Below, in pieces: positions 18,481-27,000 of a DNA stretch of 64,000 nucleotides. The DNA lies in the NCBI GenBank assembly GCA_045601425.1, contig JAZRZP010000043.1:1-64000 (forward strand), written 5' to 3'. Each line of letters begins with the position of its first letter. Position 1 is the stretch's first letter. The stretch is from UBA1219 sp045601425. GTDB lineage: Bacteria > Bacteroidota > Bacteroidia > Bacteroidales > P3. The translations under genes were made by a program, and so were the position numbers. A model generated the notes under the pieces. That model saw only the letters and a list, made by a program, of their open reading frames with translations. It made no database searches and was not told the origin of the DNA.

Positions 18481-19560
18481 TTATTTTAGGCGTACGCGGG
18501 GGTCAAGGACTGCATACAGTATGTCGACTACTATGTTGATGATTATGAGTATGATGCAAATGAAGAGTATGGCTCCCATTACCACGGGAAAATCGTATTT
18601 TTCGAGACCGTCCACAATCACTATTCCCATGCCTTTCCAGTCGAAGATGTACTCTACGAAAACGGCTCCGGCCATGAGGCCTGCCAGCCAGCCCGAAGAT
18701 GCTGTCACTATCGGGTTGAGAGCGTTCTGCAGAGCATGGTGGACAATGATGCCTGTCCTCTTGAGTCCTTTGGCTTTGGCCGTGCGTATGTAATCTTGCG
18801 AAAGCACTTCGAGCATTGAGTTTTTCGTGAGTTCTATTATTACTGCCAGCGGGCGTATGCCGAGGGTGAGTGCGGGCAGTATCATGTTTTTCAGGTCGAG
18901 GTATTCTTCCCCAGTGTAGTCGTCAACGGAAAACAGGTTGCCGAACATGCTGAGCCCGGTGAAGTCGGCCAGAACGTAGGCGAAAAGCCATGCTATGAGT
19001 ATGGCGGCAAAAAACGACGGCAGGGACATCCCAAGAACTGATACGAAAAGCGCAGTCTTGTCGAAAATACTATCTTTGTAAAGTGCCGAAAGTATTCCTA
19101 TGAATATGCCTATGACAAGTGCGAGAGCCATTGAAACCAGTGCCAGAATTGCCGTCTTGGGAAATGCCTCGGTCAGTATCGCCGATACAGGACGCTTGCT
19201 CTGGTACGAGCGGCGCAGATACGGATATTTCAGTACCACCGATGTCGTCCCGAAGTTCGCAATTGTCGTAAAGGGAGAGTATTTCGACGGGTCGAGATAA
19301 AAATACGCAAGGGTGTCGCTGTTGTTGTGAAACGAAATGGGAGCGAGGTCGTTGAGATAGTTCAGGTACTGCAGTCCTATGGATTTGTCGCGGCCGAGGT
19401 CGCGGTTTATTAGGTCGACACTCTCTTGGTCGGCTCTCTGTCCAAGCATCATTCTCGCAGGGTCGCCCGGCAGAATGTTGAATAGGAAAAACACCAGCGT
19501 TACAACGCCGATCATTACCAGAATACCGTATAAAATCCGTTTTCTTACGTATTTGAACAT
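18481..19560 (-). CDS. DppB/OppB-type ABC transporter permease
   Basis: A 359-residue inner-membrane permease with six spans. The N-terminal KYVRKRILYGILVMIGVVTL, the GDPARMMLGQ segment and the EAA-loop motif near residue 270 (DYIRTAKAKGLKRTGIIVHH) are hallmarks of the oligopeptide/dipeptide family. It would import peptides, or another small substrate, with a second permease and two ATPases, but none of those partners nor a binding protein is adjacent. The next gene in the same direction is an unrelated helicase. A -7 box lies about 80 bases upstream. Confidence 0.92.
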   Translation of the reverse strand: MFKYVRKRILYGILVMIGVVTLVFFLFNILPGDPARMMLGQRADQESVDLINRDLGRDKSIGLQYLNYLNDLAPISFHNNSDTLAYFYLDPSKYSPFTTIANFGTTSVVLKYPYLRRSYQSKRPVSAILTEAFPKTAILALVSMALALVIGIFIGILSALYKDSIFDKTALFVSVLGMSLPSFFAAILIAWLFAYVLADFTGLSMFGNLFSVDDYTGEEYLDLKNMILPALTLGIRPLAVIIELTKNSMLEVLSQDYIRTAKAKGLKRTGIIVHHALQNALNPIVTASSGWLAGLMAGAVFVEYIFDWKGMGIVIVDGLEKYDFPVVMGAILFICIILIIINIVVDILYAVLDPRVRLK

Positions 19561-19638
19561 TGTGGTGTCTTTCTTAAATTTTTCAATATCAGTGTTTTAT
19601 AAAAGCAGTACTCGCTGGTGGCACTGTCCTCACGACGG

Positions 19639-19647
19639 GCAAATTTA
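19639..19647 (-). promoter_or_regulatory. -7 box of the permease-helicase unit
   Basis: TAAATTTGC on the minus strand between uvrD and the permease gene, about 80 bases before the permease ATG. Confidence 0.5.
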
Positions 19648-19705
19648 CGATTTTTTTTTGACAAAAATGCTGTTTCGTGCGGATAAAGTACATGTTTTTG
19701 CGTTA

Positions 19706-22003
19706 TCAGTCCAGTATCGTGAGTTTTGCATAGCGTAGCAGGAGCTTTTTCTGCCCGAAGGCTTCGAAGAACACTATTGCAGCACGGCTGTCGCCTTCAC
19801 CTTCTATGCTGATGACTTTTCCAACGCCGAATTTCGAGTGTTGTACCCGCATTCCGGCCTGTATGCTGTCGCGTTCGGCATCGGTGTTGCCGCTTGTCGG
19901 TCCGTAGCTTACCCGTTTGAGTTTTTCGGTGTTCAGGGTTTTCTTTTTCGCAAAGTTGCGGAACCGTTCCGGCAGTTCGCCGACTTTCGGGAAGTGGAAC
20001 TGTTGCAGAGGAATGTCAATGTATTTCTGATCTATTTCCTTGACGAAACGGCTCATCTCCTGACACGAAGATTTCCCGTACTGGTAGCGTGTGGTGGCAC
20101 ACGAAAGGGTAAGCTGCTTTTCGGCGCGTGTCACCGCAACGTAGAATAGGCGGCGTTCTTCTTCAAGGTCGCGGCGGTCCATGACCGAAAGCACCGACGG
20201 AAACAGATTCTCTTCCATTCCAGCCACATAGACATACGGAAATTCGAGTCCCTTGGCGGCATGTATGGTCATCAGCGAAACTTTGGGAGCTTCGTCGTTG
20301 TCGCCCTCCTCGTCCGTCAGCAGGAGTACCTGTTGCAGGTACATGTCAAGGGTCTTTATCTGCTGTCCGTCAGCGTTCACGATATTCTCGTCCTCGCTGT
20401 CGGGGGTTATCAGGTCTTCTTTTTCGCAGAATTCCTGAATACCGTTCAGAAGTTCTTCGATGTTCTCGATGCGTACCTGATTCTCGTCGTCGTCATCTTC
20501 TTTAAGCGCACGCAGTATGCCCGAACGCGTTATTATGTCCTTGGCAAGGTCGTAGGCATTCACGTTGTACAGGTTTGCCGTCGAAGCCTTTATCATCATC
20601 ACGAAATCGTTGATTCGGTTGGAAATGCCTTGGTTTATGCCGAGGTTGAAGCTTTCAAGGTTTTCCATTACGGTCCAGCAGCTCACCTCGTTGTCCGAAG
20701 CCGCAATCTGTATGCGGTCGAGGGTAGTCTGGCCGATGCCTCGTGCGGGTTTGTTTATGATGCGTATCATGGCTTCGTCATCGTGGTTGTTGATGACCAG
20801 ACGGAGGTAGGAAAGAACGTCCTTTATTTCTTTGCGGCGATAGAACGAAAGTCCCGAATAGATTTTGTACGGAATGTTCATTTTCCGCAGCGATTCCTCG
20901 ATGGCACGCGACTGTACGTTGTTTCTGTACAGTACGGCAAAATCGCTGTACTGAAGGTCGCCGTTTTTCTTGTATTTAGAGATGGATTCCGCAATCATGG
21001 CACCTTCGAGTCTCTCGTCGGCAGCTTCGATGAGCTGTATGAGTTCTCCTTCGCCGTTTTCGGTCCAGATGTCTTTCTTTATCTGGTCTCTGTTGTTTGA
21101 AATAATGCTGTTTGCGGCATTCACGATGTTCTGTGTGGAGCGGTAGTTCTGTTCCAGTTTGAAAAGTTTCACGTCGGGGTAGTCGCGCTTGAAATTGAGT
21201 ATGTTCTGTATGTTGGCGCCACGGAAGGCGTAGATGCTCTGTGCGTCGTCTCCCACAACGCACAGGTTCTCGTACCGGGCCGACAACTTCTTCACGATCA
21301 GGTATTGGGCAAAGTTGGTATCCTGATACTCGTCGACCAGAATGTACCTGAAACGTTCCTGATATTTCAGAAGCACGTCGGGAAAGTCTCTCAGCAACAC
21401 GTTGGTGTTGAATAGCAGGTCGTCGAAATCCATGGCATTGGAATTCTTCAGACGGGCGTTGTACAGCCTGTATATTTCGCCGATCATGGGTTTCTGGGCG
21501 GCGGCGTCCGCCTGCTGTATTTCCGTGTTGGCCGCGTAATCGTCAGGCGAAATGAGGTTGCTTTTCGCCATCGAGATACGGCTCTGTATATGGCTTTCCT
21601 TGTAGCATTTGGAGTCAAGGCTCAGTCCTTTTACAATCTGCCGTATGGCACTTTTGGTGTCGTCGGTGTCGTAAATGGTGAACGAAGACGTGTATCCCAG
21701 TCTTGTAGCTTCGAAACGTAGTATCTTGGCGAAAATGGAGTGGAATGTCCCCATCCAGATGTTTTTCGCTTCCAACCCCACAAGCTGGGTGATACGTTCC
21801 TTCATCTCGTTGGCAGCCTTGTTGGTAAATGTCAGTGCCAGTATGTTGAACGGATCGATGCCCTTGTCTATCAGGTGTGCGATACGGTAAGTGAGCGTGC
21901 GGGTCTTTCCGGAACCCGCACCGGCAATGATCATTATAGGCCCGTCAATCACAGCGGCTGCACGACGCTGCTCTTCATTTAATTCATCTAAAATATCTGT
22001 CAC
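19706..22003 (-). CDS. UvrD/PcrA-family 3'-5' DNA helicase
   Basis: A 765-residue superfamily 1A helicase. Motifs in order: GAGSGKTRTLTYR (Walker A, about 29), TFTNKAANEMKER (Ia, about 58), VDEYQDTN (II, about 223), VGDDAQSIYAFRGA (III), KLEQNYRST (IV), TIHAAKGLEFPYV (V, about 575) and FYVAVTRAEKQL (VI). The C-terminal tail ends with the PcrA-like GMRVQHSKFGVGKVI segment, a Tudor-like RNA-polymerase-contact region. It acts in repair and in clearing replication forks. The start is the GTG at 22003; no in-frame ATG lies near, and the -7 box 40 bases upstream fits this start. Confidence 0.96.
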   Translation of the reverse strand: MTDILDELNEEQRRAAAVIDGPIMIIAGAGSGKTRTLTYRIAHLIDKGIDPFNILALTFTNKAANEMKERITQLVGLEAKNIWMGTFHSIFAKILRFEATRLGYTSSFTIYDTDDTKSAIRQIVKGLSLDSKCYKESHIQSRISMAKSNLISPDDYAANTEIQQADAAAQKPMIGEIYRLYNARLKNSNAMDFDDLLFNTNVLLRDFPDVLLKYQERFRYILVDEYQDTNFAQYLIVKKLSARYENLCVVGDDAQSIYAFRGANIQNILNFKRDYPDVKLFKLEQNYRSTQNIVNAANSIISNNRDQIKKDIWTENGEGELIQLIEAADERLEGAMIAESISKYKKNGDLQYSDFAVLYRNNVQSRAIEESLRKMNIPYKIYSGLSFYRRKEIKDVLSYLRLVINNHDDEAMIRIINKPARGIGQTTLDRIQIAASDNEVSCWTVMENLESFNLGINQGISNRINDFVMMIKASTANLYNVNAYDLAKDIITRSGILRALKEDDDDENQVRIENIEELLNGIQEFCEKEDLITPDSEDENIVNADGQQIKTLDMYLQQVLLLTDEEGDNDEAPKVSLMTIHAAKGLEFPYVYVAGMEENLFPSVLSVMDRRDLEEERRLFYVAVTRAEKQLTLSCATTRYQYGKSSCQEMSRFVKEIDQKYIDIPLQQFHFPKVGELPERFRNFAKKKTLNTEKLKRVSYGPTSGNTDAERDSIQAGMRVQHSKFGVGKVISIEGEGDSRAAIVFFEAFGQKKLLLRYAKLTILD

Positions 22004-22042
22004 AGTGTGCGTTATTAAAAAATTGCGTGAAAATTCGTTTTT

Positions 22043-22051
22043 GCAAATATA
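22043..22051 (-). promoter_or_regulatory. -7 box of uvrD/pcrA
   Basis: TATATTTGC on the minus strand, giving a leader of about 30 bases before the GTG start. Confidence 0.6.
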
Positions 22052-22233
22052 CGTTTTTTGTCACAATTTTAAGGTCAAAATATGAGATATTTGTCCATGG
22101 ATAAATGAAAAAAAAACGTCTGGAAAGAATTTACTGTTATATTCTGTTAAAAATAAAATATTGATTATTAGTGTTTTACGATGATAAATTTTAAAAAAAA
22201 GTTTTTTTTTACGTGTGATTGAAAAAAAAATAG

Positions 22234-22242
22234 TAACTTTGC
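22234..22242 (+). promoter_or_regulatory. -7 box of the SRP RNA gene
   Basis: TAACTTTGC ends 5 bases before the first base of the predicted SRP RNA stem, the expected spacing to a transcription start. Confidence 0.75.
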
Positions 22243-22246
22243 AATC

Positions 22247-22350
22247 GGGTGAGTCTTATACGACCAGCTCCCATTGAATCCCCCAGGGTAGGAATACAGC
22301 AAGGGTGTTTGGTTGTAGCGGTGCGATATGAGTAGCTCGCCCTTCTTTTT
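22247..22350 (+). ncRNA. ffs: Small signal recognition particle RNA (4.5S type)
   Basis: An RNA of about 100 nt. The terminal arms GGGTGAG (22247-22253) and CTCGCCC (22336-22342) pair with one wobble, and the apical part contains the conserved SRP helix 8 pattern, with GGAA opposite the ACAGCAAGG strand (about 22279-22296), which is bound by Ffh. A T-run follows the closing stem. The RNA joins Ffh to target nascent inner-membrane proteins. No terminator stronger than the closing stem plus T-run is visible before the downstream lipoprotein gene. Confidence 0.92.
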
Positions 22351-22398
22351 GGAAAATTCAAACAGTTAAATAAATACAAACATTAAAAAAACAGTAAA

Positions 22399-22839
22399 AT
22401 GAAAAATTTTTTCAAATTATTCGCAGTAGCAGTTCTCGGTTTGACAATGATGACTGCTTGTAAAGGTGGTGACGAAGGTCAAATAGAAGACGCTGCTAAC
22501 GCTTACATCAAAGCAATGGTTGCTCATGATGCAGAAGCTGCAAAAGCTCTTGCTACAGAAGAAACAAAAGATGTGGTTGAAGCAATTTTTACTTTCGCAC
22601 CCGATCAGTTCAAAGAAGGTATGACAGTTTCCAACATTAAAGTTGATGGCGAAACTGCTACAGCCGAAGTTGCAAAAGAAGGCGAACCTATGATTATGAA
22701 CTTCAAGAAAGTTGACGGCAAATGGTTAGTTGAAGCTGCAAAAGAAACTGGCGACATGAGCATGGATGAAGAAATGGATGAAGAAGCCGAAGACGCTGCA
22801 GAAGAAGTTGAAGAACTTGCAGAAGAAGTTGCTGAATAA
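22399..22839 (+). CDS. DUF4878-like small lipoprotein with very acidic tail
   Basis: A 146-residue lipoprotein: signal peptide with lipobox MTAC (Cys20), a compact alpha+beta domain (about 25-112) resembling DUF4878/NTF2-like lipoproteins (AANAYIKAMVAHDAEAAKAL; VDGKWLVEA), then a tail of about 30 residues that is mostly Glu, Asp and Ala. Function is unknown. Codon use (GAA, GCT, GTT) looks like that of a strongly expressed gene. No -7 box is visible between the SRP RNA and the ATG, so it may be transcribed by read-through from the ffs promoter. A strong terminator follows. Confidence 0.8.
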   Translation: MKNFFKLFAVAVLGLTMMTACKGGDEGQIEDAANAYIKAMVAHDAEAAKALATEETKDVVEAIFTFAPDQFKEGMTVSNIKVDGETATAEVAKEGEPMIMNFKKVDGKWLVEAAKETGDMSMDEEMDEEAEDAAEEVEELAEEVAE

Positions 22840-22860
22840 TCTTTGATCTGCAAATAAAAA

Positions 22861-22891
22861 AATGCAAGGGTCAACCTTGCATTTTTTTTTT
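22861..22891 (+). terminator. Terminator after acidic lipoprotein gene
   Basis: The 9-bp hairpin AATGCAAGG / CCTTGCATT with a five-base loop runs into ten T, about 20 bases past the stop codon. Confidence 0.85.
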
Positions 22892-22902
22892 GGCATTAGG
22901 TA

Positions 22903-23877
22903 ATGTTCCAGAAAAAAACAATGATGAAACCACTGCAAAAAAAGACGACAGTTGTTCCGGAATATCTTCACAAAGGCGACAAAATAGCCATTGTGGCCAC
23001 AGCCCGCAAGGTTTCGCCGGAAGAAATACGTCCATCTGTTGCCCTGTTTGACTCATGGGGGTTGGATGTCGTCGTAAATCAGAAGCTTTTTGCTCAGGAA
23101 AACCAGTTTGCCGGCAGTGATGAACTTCGTACGGAAAACCTGCAGGAGGTGCTTGATAATCCGGAAATAAAGGCAATTGTCTGTGCAAGAGGTGGTTACG
23201 GTACTGTAAGGATTGCCGACAGACTCGACTTTTCGAAATTTGTAAAAAATCCCAAGTGGATAGTCGGCTACAGCGATGTTACGGTCCTGCATTCGCATAT
23301 TCACAACAACTTTGGGATAAGTACACTGCATGCAACGATGCCGCTCAATATTGCCGGAGATGCCCTGTCAGCAGAATTTCCGTCAACTGAAACGTTGAGG
23401 AAGGCACTTTTCGGAGAACTGGAATCATACGGCTGCACGCAACTGAAGTCCGGTAGGGAATGCCTGAACCGTGAAGGTGACGCGGAAGGTGTGCTTGTGG
23501 GCGGAAACCTGTCGATTCTTTACAGCCTGTGCGGCTCGGAATCGGACATCGACACCGAAGGTAAAATACTGTTTATAGAGGATTTGGACGAGTATCTCTA
23601 TCATATCGACAGAATGATGCAGAACATGAAGCGTACTGGTAAGCTGGCAGGTCTGAAGGCTCTGATGGTAGGAGCGATGAGCGACATGCACGACAATGCC
23701 ATACCGTTCGGGAAAACTGCCGAGGAAATAATACTCGACACCGTGAAGGACTACTCGTTTCCGGTGATTTTCTGCGATGATTTCGGCCACGTCGGCACCG
23801 ACAACCGGGCTTTGTATCTGGGCAGGAAAATCCGGCTGCACGTGGAAAACGGCAGAAGCGAACTTGTCTTTTGTTGA
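22903..23877 (+). CDS. LD-carboxypeptidase (peptidase family S66)
   Basis: A protein of up to 324 residues matching LdcA/MccF-like serine peptidases. The N-terminal KGDKIAIVATARKVSPEEI and CARGGYGTVRIADRLDF segments are typical; the nucleophile Ser lies in GYSDVTVLH (about residue 126), and the Glu/His partners are in FIEDLDEYLYHIDRM and FGHVGTDNRALYLG. It trims the terminal D-Ala from murein tetrapeptides during cell-wall recycling in the cytoplasm. Three starts are possible (22903, 22921, 22924); the latter two put more distance from the terminator T-run ending at 22891. No promoter box is evident. A terminator lies about 35 bases after the stop. Confidence 0.92.
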   Translation: MFQKKTMMKPLQKKTTVVPEYLHKGDKIAIVATARKVSPEEIRPSVALFDSWGLDVVVNQKLFAQENQFAGSDELRTENLQEVLDNPEIKAIVCARGGYGTVRIADRLDFSKFVKNPKWIVGYSDVTVLHSHIHNNFGISTLHATMPLNIAGDALSAEFPSTETLRKALFGELESYGCTQLKSGRECLNREGDAEGVLVGGNLSILYSLCGSESDIDTEGKILFIEDLDEYLYHIDRMMQNMKRTGKLAGLKALMVGAMSDMHDNAIPFGKTAEEIILDTVKDYSFPVIFCDDFGHVGTDNRALYLGRKIRLHVENGRSELVFC

Positions 23878-23910
23878 AAAACGGAGTCGTCTCCAATGCA
23901 CGATATATCG

Positions 23911-23939
23911 AAAAAGTGGCTGTATTCAGGCCACTTTTT
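23911..23939 (+). terminator. Terminator after LD-carboxypeptidase gene
   Basis: Hairpin AAAAAGTGGC / GCCACTTTTT with a nine-base loop. The A- and T-flanks make it potentially bidirectional. Confidence 0.75.
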
Positions 23940-23969
23940 CCGTTTCCGGACCGCCTGCGAAAAAAACAA

Positions 23970-24002
23970 TTTGCATGTTAGTATAAAATTTCGTATCTTT
24001 AC
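23970..24002 (+). promoter_or_regulatory. Promoter of the LacZ-like gene
   Basis: TTTG (23970-23973) and TATCTTTAC (23994-24002) are separated by 20 bases, matching the -33/-7 layout of Bacteroidetes promoters, about 70 bases before the ATG. Confidence 0.6.
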
Positions 24003-24077
24003 AAGTTATTTTTAATAATATTCTTGTATTGTAAGAATTTGAAAAACAGTTTAATATATAAAACATAAGCACCATTT

Positions 24078-27000
24078 ATGAAACTCAGAAACGTATTTTT
24101 GCTGGCAGCGGCATTGATTTTTGCAGTGAAAATGAACGCACAGGCTCCCGAAGAGTGGAGTGATGCAGGTATTTTCGAACAGAAGAAAATCACACCCCGT
24201 GTGAATGTTCTGCCTTACGACAAGGAAGATCTGGTGGAAACGCTGTCGTACTATAATTCAGAGTATTACCTTGACCTTTGCGGAGAATGGAAATTCCGAT
24301 TGTCCCCCAATGCCGACGAACGCCCGGTGGAAAAAGACATCAAATCGAAGAAGTTTACCGCCGACGGCTGGTCGGTGATGCCGGTACCCGGATTGTGGCG
24401 CGATAACGGGCATGATGTCAGTGCACTGGTGCTGGCTGCCCCGACTCCGATCCCCGAAATCGGAAATGCCGTGGGAACCTATTGCCGTGAGGTATTTGTG
24501 CCGAAAGACTGGAACGGACGTAATGTCATATTCCATCTCGGCGGTGCAAGTTCGGCCTTCTATCTTTGGGTAAATGGCGAATACGTAGGTTACAGCGAAG
24601 ATTCCCAGACTCCTTCTGAATTCGACATTACCAAGACTGTCAAGTTCGGAAAGAGCAATATGATTGTGTTTCAGGTGTTTGCCACATCAACGGGATCACT
24701 GTTTGAAATGACGCGTGCCAAAAACAAGGTCGGTACTCTTGGAGAGACATACATGTATGCCAAAGCTGAAGCGAGCATTTCCGACTACACCGTGCTGGCC
24801 GACTATGTGTCGCGTTCAAAGTCCGGAAACATCAACGTGAACGTGAGTCTTGAGAACAAAAACAGAAAAGGCGAGTTTTACGTTGAAACTATTCTTTGGG
24901 ACCCTTCGGGAAAAGAGATTGAAAAGTACGGGAAATGGGTTGTCTTCGACAAACGCAACGCCGTTGACGTCATGTTCGACCGTGAAGTCCTCAACGTGGT
25001 GCCATGGTCGGCAGAAACCCCGAACCTTTACACTCTTATACTCCGTGTGCGCGACAGGGACATGAATGTCATTGAGATAACCGGTACGCGTTTCGGCTTC
25101 CGCCATTTGGAACTTAAGGACGGACGCCTCATGCTCAACGGCTCTCCCATAAAGCTGAAAGGTGTGGTGCGATCCGACTACGGCAACTCACAGAAACTCA
25201 TAAGGGAAGACATCATGCTCATGAAAAAGAACAACGTGAATGCTGTGCTGACTTCATATACAACGCCTCAGGACCCTATTTTCTACGAACTTTGCGACGA
25301 ATATGGACTTTACGTCATCGATGAAGCGAACCTGCAGCCGTATTCCACGCGTACTAAGGCCATTACTACCGATCCTGACTACACCGATGCCTTTGTTGCA
25401 CGTGTGCGGAACATGTACGAACGTGACAAGAACCACACTTCCGTTATAGCATGGTCGGTGGGCAACGGCAGCGACAACGGCCCATGTTCCGAAGCTGCTT
25501 ACCGCTGGCTGAAAAACAAGGACAAAATCCGTCCTGCCATCTATTCCGGAGCCGATTACGGTGAAAACACCGACATCATTGCGACACGCCACGGTTCGGT
25601 GGATTTCATAAAACAGTTCTGCGGCAAACATCAGGCTCGTCCGCTGATACTCATGGAATACGGCTCCACTCAGGGCAATTCCTTTGCTGGAATGGAAAAT
25701 CTTTGGAATGAAGTCCTCAATCACAGCGAAGTGCTTGGCGGTTTTGTCAGAATCTGGAACGAAACGGAAGTATTCGATCAGGAGACCGGAAAAAACACTA
25801 CTCTCGAAGGTCTGGTTACCGCTTCACGCAAGGAGTCTCCGGCACTTTCGGTACTGAAACAGATGTATTGCCCCATAAAGGTGGAACTTGTAAGTCTCGA
25901 AGGTGGAGAATTCAGAGTTAGCAATACATTCGATTATCTGACACTCAACGATTTGCATGTAAATTATACCATTTTTTCGAACATAAAGCCGCTTGTCGTT
26001 TCTGGCGATGTGAACGTGAACCTGAAGCCCGGCGAAGCCAAGAATTTCAAGATTAAACTCCCCAACGTTACGGGTTATGCCGGCGAGGAATTTTTCGTGC
26101 GTTTCACGGTGAAACAGAAAAACAAATCGGAGATTCTGCCCAAGGGTACCGAACTCGGCTTTACCGAATTTCCGCTTAATCTGAAGCAGATGGAGCGTCA
26201 GCCGCTCCTGAGCTACGAAAAAACGCCGCTTTACGTAAAATGGCTTTCGCAGCCGGAACCCACCAGTGTCGCAAAGGGCAAGAACGGTGCGAAAAAACAG
26301 CAGGGCAAGTCCAAGAAATCATACTTCTTGCAAAACGGTGTTACAGGAATCCTGCAGATTTTCAATGAGAAAATAGAATTGCTCTTCGATGCCGACAAGG
26401 CTGAAATAACCTCGCTGAAACTCAAGGACAAGGAACTTTTTGCAGCAGCTCCGCAGTTCCATTTCGTAAGGGTGCCGACCGTCAACGACCAGATTGATGA
26501 AAACGCCTGCAAATCGTGGAACGGACTCGGGCTGAACAACCTTTCCAAGGTGGTGAAAGGTGTCAATTGCCGACAGGATGACGAAAACAAGGTTACCATC
26601 GATGTACTGATGGGTTTGCATAACCATGCCGACGAAGAACTGTTCGACATAGTGCAGACAATTCTCGTTTATTGTACCGGCGACATCGTCATCAACAATC
26701 AGCTTGTCGTGGCCGAGAACGTTAAGTCGTTGCCCCGCGTGGGAATGCAGTTCTGCCTGTCCGACGACCTGAAAGATGTGGAATGGTTCGGACGTGAAAA
26801 CGAATCGTACTGCGACCGTAAAACAGGAAGCAAAATCGGAGTTTATGCCGAAAAAGTCGCAGACATGACGTTCCGGTACAGGACACCGCAGGAAAGCGGC
26901 AACCGCACCGATACGCGCTGGATGGCAGTGGAAGGAGGCAACGTATCTGTGTTCTTCGACATGATTGACTCCGTATTCGATTTCAGCATACAGCAGTATT

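Noticed and set aside
20261..21100. 279-codon plus-strand frame opposite the UvrD/PcrA gene
   Set aside because: It shadows the intact helicase motifs on the minus strand.
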